A stretch of DNA of 64,000 bases from CAYMDP01 sp964389375 (GTDB taxonomy: Bacteria > Bdellovibrionota > Bdellovibrionia > Bdellovibrionales > UBA1609): the NCBI GenBank assembly GCA_964389375.1, contig CAYMDP010000004.1, positions 1-64,000 on the forward strand, written 5' to 3'. Position numbers and translations under genes: made by a program. The notes beneath the pieces were generated by a model that had not been told where the DNA came from, did no database searches, and saw nothing but the letters and a program-made list of their open reading frames with translations. Positions within the stretch are counted from its first letter, which is position 1. The number at the start of each line of letters is the position of its first letter. This document shows, one piece after another, positions 16,995-26,103 of this stretch.

Positions 16995-19900
16995 AGGGGA
17001 TTCACAATCCAGTTAATAAAGAATTCTCCGCCGGCGATCCCCATCTGTCCCTGTAGGGCATTCAAAGGGCCTAAAACATCGTAAGACCCCACTTCTCCAA
17101 TTGAAGGAGAAGTAATACTTTGATCCCCGGTCTCGGTGCCAACCCGAAAGCCTTGAATCATTCCCCGGGCGAAGAAGTTTTTTTCTCCTCCGACCAATTC
17201 GATCACACCCTGAAACTCCAGCTGAGTCTCTGCGACGTCAAGGATGTCGTTAAGGGCGTAGACCATGTCTCTGCGGTTTCCAGAGGCCATCGAGCGTTTC
17301 ATTTTCTTAAGATCTTTTTGCATCGAGACAATCCAACCGTTTTGTAGGTCCGTTGATTGAACTTCGCCACTGTTGTATTGAGGCCGCTTTTCATATTTAA
17401 GAAAAAGCCTTTTGATATCTTCATTGGTCAAAGTCAAAAGGTGCTCAAAGGCCCTTCGGTACAAAGAGACCTGCACTTGAACTTGGTAAAACTGAACCTT
17501 TTCGGTGTTATGGAGTACTGGGCGTGCAAAAATGTCTCGACCAAACATCTGTCGGATGTCATCTAGGACCTTGTCCAAATTTTTGCGACTGATCTGCCAA
17601 CCCTTCCATCTGTAACCAATGCCAGCGAAAAGCTTTTCTAGTCCATCCAAAGAATTATTCATCTCAGAGTCCACAGTCACCATTCGTGAGATCGAGCTTC
17701 CTAAGATTGTGTCCCCTGGGTTTCCATTCCCCCCGGTGCGGATCTGAAAATTTGGTCGATCTAGTTTTTCTTGGATCAGTTCGTTGGTTAGATCCAAAGC
17801 GACCGTCTGGTAGTCCTTCCCGGTCCGAATTCCTCTAGAGCGACGGAGAAAATCTCTTTGGCTTCCTTCGGGGTGAATGACTTTGATGTCATCAGCAAAA
17901 GTGGACTTAAGATAGTTCCAATGAAGAAAGCGAAATCGTGGTCCGTGTTCCGAAAAGTCATGCTTAACCTGCCAAGGTTTAAGCTCGCTTTTTAAATAAT
18001 CGAGTGAGGCTCCGCGCATGGCGGCTTGAACTAATAATAGATTGTCGAAAAATTTCGGATTCTTGTCTAGGTCAGGATTGATATCTATATTGAAGTAATT
18101 AATCTCTGCGACACCATCTATGCGCTTATAACCCAGTTCGATAATGGGAATATGAAAGTTAAGGCCAAGGGTGATGGAAAAGTTATTGTAAGCTGCCGGA
18201 TCGATATAGACCTGAACAGTGTTGTTATCTTTGTGAAAAATATGAACTCGACTGATACCGATAAGATCATTTTGCATTCTAAGAGCCAGATCCGCTTGAC
18301 TGCTAAGCCCCTTGCCAATGCGAAATTCAATTCCCGGAGCCAGTGAGGTGCTGGTGATTAGAGAATCACCCACTCCAAAAAGTGTTCTAAACTTTTCCAT
18401 CTCTTCCTTAAGAAGAGCAATTTTTCCGTCTTTATCTTCTTCTCTTTGTTCTGGAGTCAGTTCTAATACGGACTTTCTTAAGGATTCAATTTTATCCAAA
18501 GGAGCTATGGCATTGTTGACTAAGGCTGGAACCATAATGTTTTTGAAAGGTTCAGCCAAACCTGCTCGAATTGATTTTAGTGGCTTAATATGTTGATAGG
18601 TTTTTACGAAGGCAATTTTTGCTCTTCCGGAAACACTGACATTGGCCGGAAAGCCTTCTCCAAGAGCAAAAAGACCTCCGTCAACTGCAAAGCCGACAGT
18701 GTCGGCGATTTGTACTAGATTTTCTGTTCCAAGATAATTTCCAGAAAGGATGTCACGGCTCGCGATAATGTTCGAGTTGTAGTAGGGAGTACTCCAAAGT
18801 CCTCGAGGGGTGGGCGTCACTGTTCCCGTTCGAATAAATTCTCCAAATTGCCTTGCAGAGACATCCAGTTGTCGATCTAGAATTTCCCAGCCCAAATCGG
18901 TTCTTGGAAGAAAACGCGAGTTAAACTCAGAAACTGTATTTGCAATCGCATTACTAAGTCCGATGGACTTAATTAAGCCGATGATTTCTTCGCTAGACAA
19001 AGGTGAATTTGGATCGGTTCCGGCAAACTCCCTGGCGTAACCAGTCCATTTTTTTCCGATCAACTTCCCATTGATTAAGCGTTCTCCTGAGGTGATTCCA
19101 AGTTGTGCGGGGATTTCGCTACTTTCGTTTTCTAACTTGAGGGCTTCTCGGAGGGCATTTCGACGCGAAAGCAATTTTTCCGTTAATACCAAGGAGACCT
19201 CGTAAGGAAGGTCTGCGGACTTTACGATCTCTTCCCAGTCCTGGCGCTTCAGCTGCAACATTCGCCTTGTGATCCAACGCATGTCTTCAAAGGGTGGATT
19301 AAATTGGTCCGCATCTTCATAAGGGAGACAATACTGAGTGTTCGAAATTCGTCCAGGAAGGGGAGAGAAGAGATTTAGACTTTGGGGAACATCAGTTAAG
19401 GCAAAGGGAGCAAGCAAAGAATTGATCAGTCTTCGGCCTCGAATAATTCCGCTATTCATGTCACCACGGGCAAGAAGGTAAAAGCTGTCTTCAAAGTTAT
19501 CAATGACCACAAGATCTTGAAAAGTGAGCTCATCATCTTGGGTTTCGGGATTCGAGGTCACCCAGCGTTCGCTTTCGATAAAAGTTTTCCTTTTGATCTC
19601 TCGAACAAACTCTCTTTTTTTGAAGGCGCTGCCAAAACGAACACGAACCTTTGCGACACGCTCAACGGCGGGAATATTGTAGCCAATTTTGCGCAGTAAG
19701 GTCTTTCTAAGTAAGATATTGTGGCCTTTTAGGTCTAACAAAAAGCGAAAAGTTTTGATCTGTCCGTCGGCGAATCTTTTTTGAGCAATAAAGCCTATCC
19801 GACCATTTGGAACGATATCTTCCGCTACGAATTCAACCTGATCATCGGACAAATTCAGTTTCAGGGCCTGGATGTCATTTGGGAGCTGCTTAGGGAAATC

Positions 19901-20134
19901 ATCCTTCCATAAAACCGAGCTGGTGATTGGGTTGAGTGTTGAGAGGTCTTTGACCTTTCCGGATTCATAAAGCTTCCTGGCCTCGTCGGGGAGAAGGGTT
20001 TTTTCTTGAAAGTTTAGGTCCGAAGCGGCCTGCCTTTCGTATTGAAGGGGAAAGCATCCCGGAAGATCCTTAAAAGGTGCTGCGAAAATTTTGCAGCTTG
20101 AGAAAACTAGAATTGAACAAATCACAAGTCTCAT
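16991..20134 (-). CDS. Large exported protein of unknown function
   Basis: A 1047-residue protein with a signal peptide (hydrophobic 2-18, likely cleavage after FAA). I recognise no domain. The mature part is rich in charged and aromatic residues without transmembrane segments, and the middle (residues about 450-800) has alternating hydrophobic strands such as GLSSQADLALRM and FSITLGLNFHIPI, compatible with a beta-rich or barrel-like structure. GGGG precedes the ATG. The stop overlaps the start of the S8 protease gene by 4 bases. It could be a partner, carrier or substrate of that protease; this is inference from coupling only. Confidence 0.8.
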   Translation of the reverse strand: MRLVICSILVFSSCKIFAAPFKDLPGCFPLQYERQAASDLNFQEKTLLPDEARKLYESGKVKDLSTLNPITSSVLWKDDFPKQLPNDIQALKLNLSDDQVEFVAEDIVPNGRIGFIAQKRFADGQIKTFRFLLDLKGHNILLRKTLLRKIGYNIPAVERVAKVRVRFGSAFKKREFVREIKRKTFIESERWVTSNPETQDDELTFQDLVVIDNFEDSFYLLARGDMNSGIIRGRRLINSLLAPFALTDVPQSLNLFSPLPGRISNTQYCLPYEDADQFNPPFEDMRWITRRMLQLKRQDWEEIVKSADLPYEVSLVLTEKLLSRRNALREALKLENESSEIPAQLGITSGERLINGKLIGKKWTGYAREFAGTDPNSPLSSEEIIGLIKSIGLSNAIANTVSEFNSRFLPRTDLGWEILDRQLDVSARQFGEFIRTGTVTPTPRGLWSTPYYNSNIIASRDILSGNYLGTENLVQIADTVGFAVDGGLFALGEGFPANVSVSGRAKIAFVKTYQHIKPLKSIRAGLAEPFKNIMVPALVNNAIAPLDKIESLRKSVLELTPEQREEDKDGKIALLKEEMEKFRTLFGVGDSLITSTSLAPGIEFRIGKGLSSQADLALRMQNDLIGISRVHIFHKDNNTVQVYIDPAAYNNFSITLGLNFHIPIIELGYKRIDGVAEINYFNIDINPDLDKNPKFFDNLLLVQAAMRGASLDYLKSELKPWQVKHDFSEHGPRFRFLHWNYLKSTFADDIKVIHPEGSQRDFLRRSRGIRTGKDYQTVALDLTNELIQEKLDRPNFQIRTGGNGNPGDTILGSSISRMVTVDSEMNNSLDGLEKLFAGIGYRWKGWQISRKNLDKVLDDIRQMFGRDIFARPVLHNTEKVQFYQVQVQVSLYRRAFEHLLTLTNEDIKRLFLKYEKRPQYNSGEVQSTDLQNGWIVSMQKDLKKMKRSMASGNRRDMVYALNDILDVAETQLEFQGVIELVGGEKNFFARGMIQGFRVGTETGDQSITSPSIGEVGSYDVLGPLNALQGQMGIAGGEFFINWIVNPL

Positions 20135-20533
20135 AGGGAGCCCCTTTGTTCAGAAGCAAGCTAAAGGGATCTTGAGCTTTTTCTTCTGGCTGAAGACTTC
20201 CGATCTACAAAAGACATGCCGAGTCAGAGTCTTGCCTCGAAAACCTTCGAGGTCATTTTGTCATTAACCAATTTACATTCATGCGGCGAGTCTTCGAATT
20301 TCAATCGATAGAAATCCGCTTTCGAAATAGATCTCTCAACTGAAAGTTTCAGGATCAAAATGACACTGAAACGGCTTGGCACGAGCTTAGCTAAGAGAGG
20401 GTATGACTTCTGAATAGGGATCGTTTTGGGGTCATTTTGGGTCGGTTTTAAAAATATTAGAGGGGGGGCTAAACTTGAAAGTTTTTTTCATTTCTTATTC
20501 TTCCTCCTCAAAAAATCCTTAAGGAGGGTTCAT
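20135..20533. other. Long divergent intergenic region
   Basis: 399 bases between two divergently transcribed genes, so it must hold both promoters. It contains the inverted repeat CCTCGAA-aacc-TTCGAGG near 20235-20252 and several GGTCATTTTG-like direct repeats (near 20250 and 20430). I could not pick out convincing -35/-10 pairs. A strong AAGGAGG site at 20521 serves the lipoprotein gene. Confidence 0.5.
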
Positions 20534-21268
20534 ATGAAAAAGTTACTAGTAGCTCTAACAAGCATCGCGATGGTGTTTGGCCTTGTTGCCTGCGGCGGCG
20601 GCGGTGGCGGAAATTCATCAACCGGCGGAACTTACTTTACACACGCTGAGCTTGCGGCTGAATTCGTCCGACGTGTTAACGTTGACGTTTCTGGATACGA
20701 CATTCAGCTTGTTAAGACGAACACGCTTCAGACTGATTACATCGTAGTCTATGACTGGGTTTATGGAACTTATGATGCTTATTACCTTGGTGCCTACAAC
20801 CCTGGTGAAAATCTTTATAACTACCTAGTTGCATATGACTATGCGTTTTACTACGACCTAGATGACGAAGGTGGAAACACTTACCGTGATTGGTTCTCTG
20901 GAATTCTTTTCGAAAAAGTTGAAGCCGGAACTAAGAACTTGGCTAAAATGAAGGCTTTCCAACAGGATTTCGCCATCAACAAAGCCGCTCAAGGCCTAGT
21001 TGCTGACTACGGAATGAGTGTTGAAAAGGCATACGACGCTGCTCGTTTTGCTTACAACCTTAAGACTTTGCCTGCAGGAACTTACTCTAAGGCAGATTAC
21101 GATTCATTCGCTCAAGAGCTAACTGGATCGACGATCACTGAGTTCCAAAACGATATCGCTTCTGGAAACCTTTCTTCTTTGCAAGAGCGTCTTGCTAAAG
21201 CGGGTCAAGTTTCTGGAGCGGGTGCTGAAGGTGTTGCGAAATTGATCGCAGACATCGGCGCGAACTAG
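20534..21268 (+). CDS. Tyrosine-rich lipoprotein, probably abundant
   Basis: A 244-residue lipoprotein. The signal peptide ends in the lipobox LVAC with Cys20, followed by six glycines that would form a flexible tether. Residues 50-130 are rich in Tyr and Asp (for example YDAYYLGAYN); the C-terminal half is helical and Ala/Lys-rich. No family was recognised. Codon use stands out: asparagine is AAC in 11 of 13 cases, unlike neighbouring genes, and the gene has AAGGAGG and its own terminator. These are signs of a highly expressed surface lipoprotein. Confidence 0.8.
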   Translation: MKKLLVALTSIAMVFGLVACGGGGGGNSSTGGTYFTHAELAAEFVRRVNVDVSGYDIQLVKTNTLQTDYIVVYDWVYGTYDAYYLGAYNPGENLYNYLVAYDYAFYYDLDDEGGNTYRDWFSGILFEKVEAGTKNLAKMKAFQQDFAINKAAQGLVADYGMSVEKAYDAARFAYNLKTLPAGTYSKADYDSFAQELTGSTITEFQNDIASGNLSSLQERLAKAGQVSGAGAEGVAKLIADIGAN

Positions 21269-21294
21269 ATTCTAGCTTTTAGAATTTGCTTCAC

Positions 21295-21328
21295 AAGGGC
21301 TTCGACGAAAGTTGAGGCCCTTTTTTTT
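21295..21328 (+). terminator. Terminator of the abundant lipoprotein gene
   Basis: Stem AAGGGCTTCGAC / GTTGAGGCCCTT (one mismatch and one wobble) around GAAA, then eight T residues, 26 bases after the stop codon. Confidence 0.88.
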
Positions 21329-21350
21329 GCCCTTGTTTCGAGAACGAGGC

Positions 21351-21539
21351 GGTGACCTTCTCAAAAAGCTCGTCCTGATTTTTATAAGTGCTCCGCCTCA
21401 GCCGTCGGACATTCTCGGTCGGCCCGTAAGATTGCACATGACAACCATGTTCAACTTTGGGCCGCGCCTTAAGAAACTAGTCTTCGGCGGACACTTATTA
21501 AAAATGAGGACGGCCTTTCTAAGAAGACGACCTTGTGGT
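21351..21539. repeat. Long imperfect inverted repeat
   Basis: The arms 21351-21397 and 21486-21539 are imperfectly complementary. In the core, 21371-21396 pairs with 21487-21512 with only a few mismatches; the outer parts (GGTGACCTTCTC against the complement of AAGAAGACGACC) pair less well. The whole would fold into a hairpin of about 190 bases. It lies between a terminator and the 3' end of orn and has no coding potential. Confidence 0.7.
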
Positions 21540-21556
21540 TTTTTTTGAGGTATTTC

Positions 21557-22072
21557 TTAGACTTGAATGTGAGAGAGATAGAATTTCAATTCGTCGATGC
21601 TTTCTAAAATGTCATCTAGGGCCCGGTGGGCTGTTTTTTTCTTGTACTGAAGGTTATAGATGTTGTTGAAGATGATCTTCCAAGATGTGACATCGAGCAT
21701 GCGGTAGTGAAGCCGTTCAGAAAAACGCTTAAAGTACCGGTCGATGAAAAGGCGATCTTGTCCGATAGAGTTTCCGGCCAGGATCACCTTTTCGTTTAAA
21801 AAATGCTTATCTAAAAACTCGAGCATTTCATTTTCCACTAGATTGGGTTCGAGGCCAGAGGGAATTTTGTCGATTAAACCAGAATCACCGTGGTGTTTTT
21901 TGTTCCAGTCATCCATCCCATCGATCAGATGCTGGGGCTGCTTTATTATGGCGTGATATTGGTCAATAGCCTCAAATTTAAGGTCGGTGGCGATCATTGC
22001 GACTTCAATGACAACCTCCTTCTCAACTTCAAGCCCCGTCATCTCCATATCGAGCCACAGTAGTTTTTCCAT
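21557..22072 (-). CDS. orn: Oligoribonuclease
   Basis: Degrades 2- to 5-residue RNA and the pGpG left from cyclic-di-GMP breakdown, in the cytoplasm. This is a DEDDh exonuclease of 171 residues: Asp8 and Glu10 in WLDMEMTGL, the NSIGQDRLFIDR segment, and the HRALDD motif near the C-terminus with catalytic His and Asp. GGAGG lies upstream of the ATG. It follows the smr gene by 48 bases on the same strand and is probably cotranscribed. Confidence 0.96.
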   Translation of the reverse strand: MEKLLWLDMEMTGLEVEKEVVIEVAMIATDLKFEAIDQYHAIIKQPQHLIDGMDDWNKKHHGDSGLIDKIPSGLEPNLVENEMLEFLDKHFLNEKVILAGNSIGQDRLFIDRYFKRFSERLHYRMLDVTSWKIIFNNIYNLQYKKKTAHRALDDILESIDELKFYLSHIQV

Positions 22073-22120
22073 CAGTTTCGTTCCTCCAAAATTACGCGGC
22101 TGGCGTCAGCTAGGATGTGT

Positions 22121-22402
22121 CTATTCATTTACAAAAACCAGCAAAACGCCTTCGTTTGCCTTTCCGTTGGGCATTTTATCAACTTGAAAGGGGTAGCCGG
22201 CCTGTTTTAAATATTTTTCTGCCTCTTCGCGCACAATTCCTGAGCCTTTTCCGGTCATAATTCTAAGGCGCTTGGTTCCTTTTTGTGAATGAGAGTGGAT
22301 AAAACGGTCCATCTCATCCCAAACCTCATCTCGAGTTCGTCCATGAAGGTCAAGAGTTGGGGTCTTTTCGGGACCAGGCTTTTTAGTGTTCTTTTGTCCC
22401 AA
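22121..22402 (-). CDS. Smr-domain protein
   Basis: A 93-residue stand-alone Smr domain, a fold with DNA- or RNA-nicking or binding activity (MutS2 C-terminus, SmrA/SmrB). The signature LDLHGRTRDEV and the TGKGSG loop are both intact. I start at the TTG at 22402 because GGAG lies 5-8 bases upstream; the open frame continues to 22462 but those codons are hydrophobic and lack a site. SmrB-type proteins cut mRNA at collided ribosomes, which would fit its place before orn, but the sequence does not settle the target. Confidence 0.85.
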   Translation of the reverse strand: MGQKNTKKPGPEKTPTLDLHGRTRDEVWDEMDRFIHSHSQKGTKRLRIMTGKGSGIVREEAEKYLKQAGYPFQVDKMPNGKANEGVLLVFVNE

Positions 22403-22664
22403 GGGGTCTCCAAAATTCAAAAGCACAAGAAGGTGCGGCACAAAACTCAAGGCACAAAACAAAACAAAACGTAATAGGTAAAGTGGAAGTAAAAATGATA
22501 GAGGAGAGCCTGTGTCGGATCAAGGCCACTTAGAAAAATAATGCTGCGATGCGCGTAAGATGATGGCCCAAGTTCCAGATTTTAGGGGTGAGTTCTGATT
22601 GATTTCGAGGCAATATTGTTGGGCAATTTCTGAGGATTGATCGAGGATTCTTAAAGGAGTTTGA

Positions 22665-23444
22665 ATGCAGGACAGTCTGCGGGGATTAAACGCACTTGTT
22701 TGTGGAGCCTCTAAGGGTATTGGGCGGGCCACGGCGCTCGCATTGGCCGATCGTGGAGCCAGAGTGTGTCTACTTGCTAGAGATAGTCAGAGTTTAAAAA
22801 CTGTCGAGTCAGAGCTTTCTGGAACTGGACATAAAAGTCTTTCGGCAGACTTATCTGATTTAAATTCTTTAAGTGCTAAGGTTCAAGAACTGCTTCAAGC
22901 ATGGGGTGGAATTTCTATTTTAGTTTGCAACAGTGGTGGACCCAAAGGTGGACCTTTGCTTGAGGCCGCAGAGGAAGACTTTGTACAGGCTTTCAAATCC
23001 CATGTTCTGGCCAACCAACGTCTGGTTCAACTGATTGCACCGAACATGAAAGAAAAAAAGTACGGACGAATTATCAACGTTATCTCAACCTCAGTAAAAG
23101 CACCGATTCCAAATCTTGGAGTCTCAAATACCATCCGCGGAGCCGTTGCCAGTTGGTCGAAGACTTTGGCATCTGAACTTGGACCCTTTGGTATTACAGT
23201 AAATAATGTTCTTCCCGGTTTTACTCAGACCGAGCGCCTTGAGACCTTGTTAAGCCAATCCGCTAAAGCTCAAGGGATGGATCGGGCGAAGCTTGCTGAA
23301 GATTGGAAGAAAACAATTCCGGCGAGACGTTTTGCCGAAGCTTCAGAAACTGCGGACGCGATTGCATTTTTGGCAAGTCCCCAGGCTTCTTATATTAACG
23401 GAATTAATCTGCCTGTCGATGGTGGCCGAACGGTGAGTCTATGA
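22665..23444 (+). CDS. Atypical short-chain dehydrogenase/reductase
   Basis: A 259-residue Rossmann-fold protein, first of a seven-gene operon. The dinucleotide loop GASKGIG (14-20) and the C-terminal VLPGF and SYINGINLPVDGG segments are typical of FabG-like SDRs. The catalytic YxxxK is absent: the aligned residues are Ser154 and Arg158 (VSNTIRGA), though Ser/Thr141-143 remain. It may be a member of a divergent SDR group with other chemistry, or a non-reductase. AAAGGAG precedes the ATG. The next gene overlaps as ATGA. By context it acts on an intermediate of an aminophenol-type ring-cleavage route. Confidence 0.85.
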   Translation: MQDSLRGLNALVCGASKGIGRATALALADRGARVCLLARDSQSLKTVESELSGTGHKSLSADLSDLNSLSAKVQELLQAWGGISILVCNSGGPKGGPLLEAAEEDFVQAFKSHVLANQRLVQLIAPNMKEKKYGRIINVISTSVKAPIPNLGVSNTIRGAVASWSKTLASELGPFGITVNNVLPGFTQTERLETLLSQSAKAQGMDRAKLAEDWKKTIPARRFAEASETADAIAFLASPQASYINGINLPVDGGRTVSL

Positions 23445-24649
23445 AGTTTGATGTATTTTTTTCGATCTGTCAGACCGAGGTCAATGGATATCTGCCTTCT
23501 GAGCGGGTGATGTTCGAAAATTTTTTTGATCAAGTCCGACTTGCAGATGAGTTGGAATATGAAACAGCCTGGATCGCAGAGACCCATTTGTCTTGTGAAA
23601 CCCAGAAGAAAAATCCGAATGCGGTCATCCCTCATTTTATTGGCGAAATTGGCTTAAATACAGACATTCTGCAAATGGCTCACAAAGTTTTTGCTCAGAC
23701 AAAAAATATCCAAGTGGGATCGGCGATAAGAAATATTTTGTGCAATGGGGGGCCCATCGCCCATGCGGAAGCGGTGAAGACCTTTTTAAGCCTTCATGGA
23801 TTAAATCCTGCAGAAAAAAGAAGGCTGCATCTGGGCTTTGCCTCTGGTCGCTTTGAGTTTAGCAACAGACCTTATGGAATAGTCCCGCGTAACGATCTTG
23901 AGCAAGCAGCTTGGGGACCCTTAAAAGGAAAGATTCTTAGGCAGGGTACAGAAATCTTCTTAAGACTTCTTAAGGGCGAGACTTTAAGCTCTGAGGATAT
24001 TCAGCCGATTATTTTAAAAGCTCAGGATTTTAGAAAAGAAGAAGAATGGAAAAAGGTTCAAGCCTTAAGCGAATCAAAGCAATCTGAAATTCAAATTCCC
24101 AGCTATTGGAAATTTGAAAAATTGGCGACGATTCCTTTTGATGTACGCCTCGATCTTTTGCGGCTGGTGATTGGGACTCACGATCCCGAAACTCAAGTTT
24201 TGGCAAATCAGCACTTGCCTGTTGGAGTCTTTAATCTTTCCATCACTCCACCAAAGGTGATTGAAGAGACCCATCAACGGATGAGTGAAAAGTATCACTC
24301 CAGTGGTGGTGCTTGGCGTAGAGAGTATATGCCAAGAACAGCGATGGTATTTTTAAATGAGGATCCAGAGCTAAACCCGGATCAGCAGAACGAGCAAGCC
24401 CATAAGATGGCCACCGCCGCTTGGGAGAACTACTGGAAGGCGATGGAAGGGACCTTAGACAGTAAAAAAGTTGAAGAGGCCGTTGGAAATGCCCTTGTTG
24501 GGAATGCTGAAAAAATTGCGAGTCAGATTAAACAAAAATATCATCCTGAAGACCGACTGATGCTGTGGTTCGATTTTAATAACCACGATAACACTTTCAT
24601 TAAACAAAGCATGAGGGCCTTTAAAGAAAAGGTAGTCCCCCTATTATGA
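23441..24649 (+). CDS. Luciferase-like flavin-dependent monooxygenase
   Basis: A 402-residue protein of the bacterial luciferase-like (LLM) TIM-barrel family, which uses FMNH2 or F420. Features: the N-terminal strand MKFDVFFSI, ETAWIAETHL with the conserved Glu-His near residue 46, the strand NIQVGSAI followed by the active-site loop, and LHLGFASGR for phosphate binding. The long insertion at about 175-230 is family-variable. It overlaps the genes on both sides by 4 bases. Classical 2-aminophenol clusters have no such enzyme, so it probably makes or opens the operon's specific substrate. Flavin versus F420 use cannot be told. Confidence 0.85.
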   Translation: MKFDVFFSICQTEVNGYLPSERVMFENFFDQVRLADELEYETAWIAETHLSCETQKKNPNAVIPHFIGEIGLNTDILQMAHKVFAQTKNIQVGSAIRNILCNGGPIAHAEAVKTFLSLHGLNPAEKRRLHLGFASGRFEFSNRPYGIVPRNDLEQAAWGPLKGKILRQGTEIFLRLLKGETLSSEDIQPIILKAQDFRKEEEWKKVQALSESKQSEIQIPSYWKFEKLATIPFDVRLDLLRLVIGTHDPETQVLANQHLPVGVFNLSITPPKVIEETHQRMSEKYHSSGGAWRREYMPRTAMVFLNEDPELNPDQQNEQAHKMATAAWENYWKAMEGTLDSKKVEEAVGNALVGNAEKIASQIKQKYHPEDRLMLWFDFNNHDNTFIKQSMRAFKEKVVPLL

Positions 24650-26088
24650 TCAAACTGCAAAACTTTATTCATGGCGAGTATGTTCCGCCTCAAAGCGGGA
24701 AGTATTTTGATAATTTTCTTCCGGCGACGGGAGAGGTCTACAGTCAGGTCCCGGATTCAAACGAACTCGACGTCGTTCTTGCGATTCAGAGTGCCTCAAA
24801 GGCTTTCGAAAAATGGTCCGAGATGAAAGTTAAAGAGCGCTCGCAGATTCTTTACCGAATTGCGGATTTGATTGAGTCAAAGCTTGATGACTTGGCCTTG
24901 GCAGAAAGTCGTGATGTTGGAAAGCCCTTAAAACTTGCTAGAGAACTTGATATCCCGAGGGCCTCAGAGAATTTTAGATTCTTCGCTGGCCGCATTCTTC
25001 ACCATGAAGAGCGGGCCACTCATATGGACTCAAAGACTTTAAGCTATACAGTGCGAAGTCCCCTTGGCGTCACCGGGCTGATCTCCCCATGGAATCTTCC
25101 CCTTTATCTTTTGACCTGGAAGATCGCTCCAGCTCTTGCTGTTGGCAATACTGCAGTTTGTAAGCCTTCGGAGGTCACGCCCATGACGGCCTATCTGCTA
25201 GGGCAGATTTTTAACGAAGCCGGTCTTCCTCCCGGAGTTTGCAATATTGTTTTGGGAAAAGGCGATCCTGCAGGGCAAACTTTGGTCTCTCATCCAGGAG
25301 TTCCGTTAATTTCATTCACCGGTGGAACTGCGACCGGTGAAAAGGTTGGAGTTGAGGCTGCGAAGCACTTTAAAAAAGTGGGTCTTGAGCTTGGTGGAAA
25401 AAATGCAGCCATTGTTTTAAAGGACGCAGACTTAAAGCGAGCGGTTTCTGGAATTGTGCGCTCAAGTTTTTTAAACTCGGGTCAAATCTGTTTATGCAGC
25501 TCGAAAATTTTGGTTCAAGAAGAAATCTATGAGCAGTTTTTAGAGCAATTTAAAATTGAAACAGAAAAACTTAAAATGGGCGATCCAGGTCAGTCAGATA
25601 CCACAATGGGTCCCTTAGCCAGTAAAGCCCATCTAGAAAAAGTAAAATCCGCTGTGGCTCAAGCCGTCAAGGATAAAGCAAAAGTAGTGACCGGCGGAGA
25701 TGAGCCAAAACTGGATGAAGCTTTGAAGAATGGCTATTATTTTAAGCCGACCATTTTAACGGATCTTTCGAACTGCTCGGACCTTCATCAGACAGAGATT
25801 TTTGGGCCCGTTGTGACGGTTCAACCTTTTAAATATCCTCACGATGCGGTGAAGTGGGCGAATAATTCTCCCTATGGATTGTCCGCAAGTCTTTGGACTC
25901 AAGACCTTTCGAAAGCCCACCGAATTGCTCCGCAAATTGATGCTGGTACGGTGTGGGTGAACTGTTGGCTTCAAAGAGACCTTCGGATGCCCTTTGGGGG
26001 AATGAAGGCCTCGGGTCTTGGCCGCGAAGGCGGCGACGACTCAATTGATTTTTACACTGAGCAAAAGACGATTTGTATTCAACTTTAG
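24646..26088 (+). CDS. amnC: Aldehyde dehydrogenase, 2-aminomuconate semialdehyde type
   Basis: An NAD(P)-dependent aldehyde dehydrogenase of 480 residues. Catalytic residues are complete: Asn150 (SPWNLP), Glu248 (LELGGKN) and Cys282 (SGQICLC). The C-terminus KASGLGREGG and the general sequence match the ALDH8/AmnC group that oxidises 2-aminomuconate 6-semialdehyde to 2-aminomuconate. The neighbouring ring-cleavage dioxygenase would make exactly that semialdehyde, which supports the assignment. Start overlaps the monooxygenase stop as ATGA. A betaine-aldehyde-type substrate is the less likely alternative. Confidence 0.88.
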   Translation: MIKLQNFIHGEYVPPQSGKYFDNFLPATGEVYSQVPDSNELDVVLAIQSASKAFEKWSEMKVKERSQILYRIADLIESKLDDLALAESRDVGKPLKLARELDIPRASENFRFFAGRILHHEERATHMDSKTLSYTVRSPLGVTGLISPWNLPLYLLTWKIAPALAVGNTAVCKPSEVTPMTAYLLGQIFNEAGLPPGVCNIVLGKGDPAGQTLVSHPGVPLISFTGGTATGEKVGVEAAKHFKKVGLELGGKNAAIVLKDADLKRAVSGIVRSSFLNSGQICLCSSKILVQEEIYEQFLEQFKIETEKLKMGDPGQSDTTMGPLASKAHLEKVKSAVAQAVKDKAKVVTGGDEPKLDEALKNGYYFKPTILTDLSNCSDLHQTEIFGPVVTVQPFKYPHDAVKWANNSPYGLSASLWTQDLSKAHRIAPQIDAGTVWVNCWLQRDLRMPFGGMKASGLGREGGDDSIDFYTEQKTICIQL

Positions 26089-26103
26089 GAAAAGAGGTTG
26101 CAA

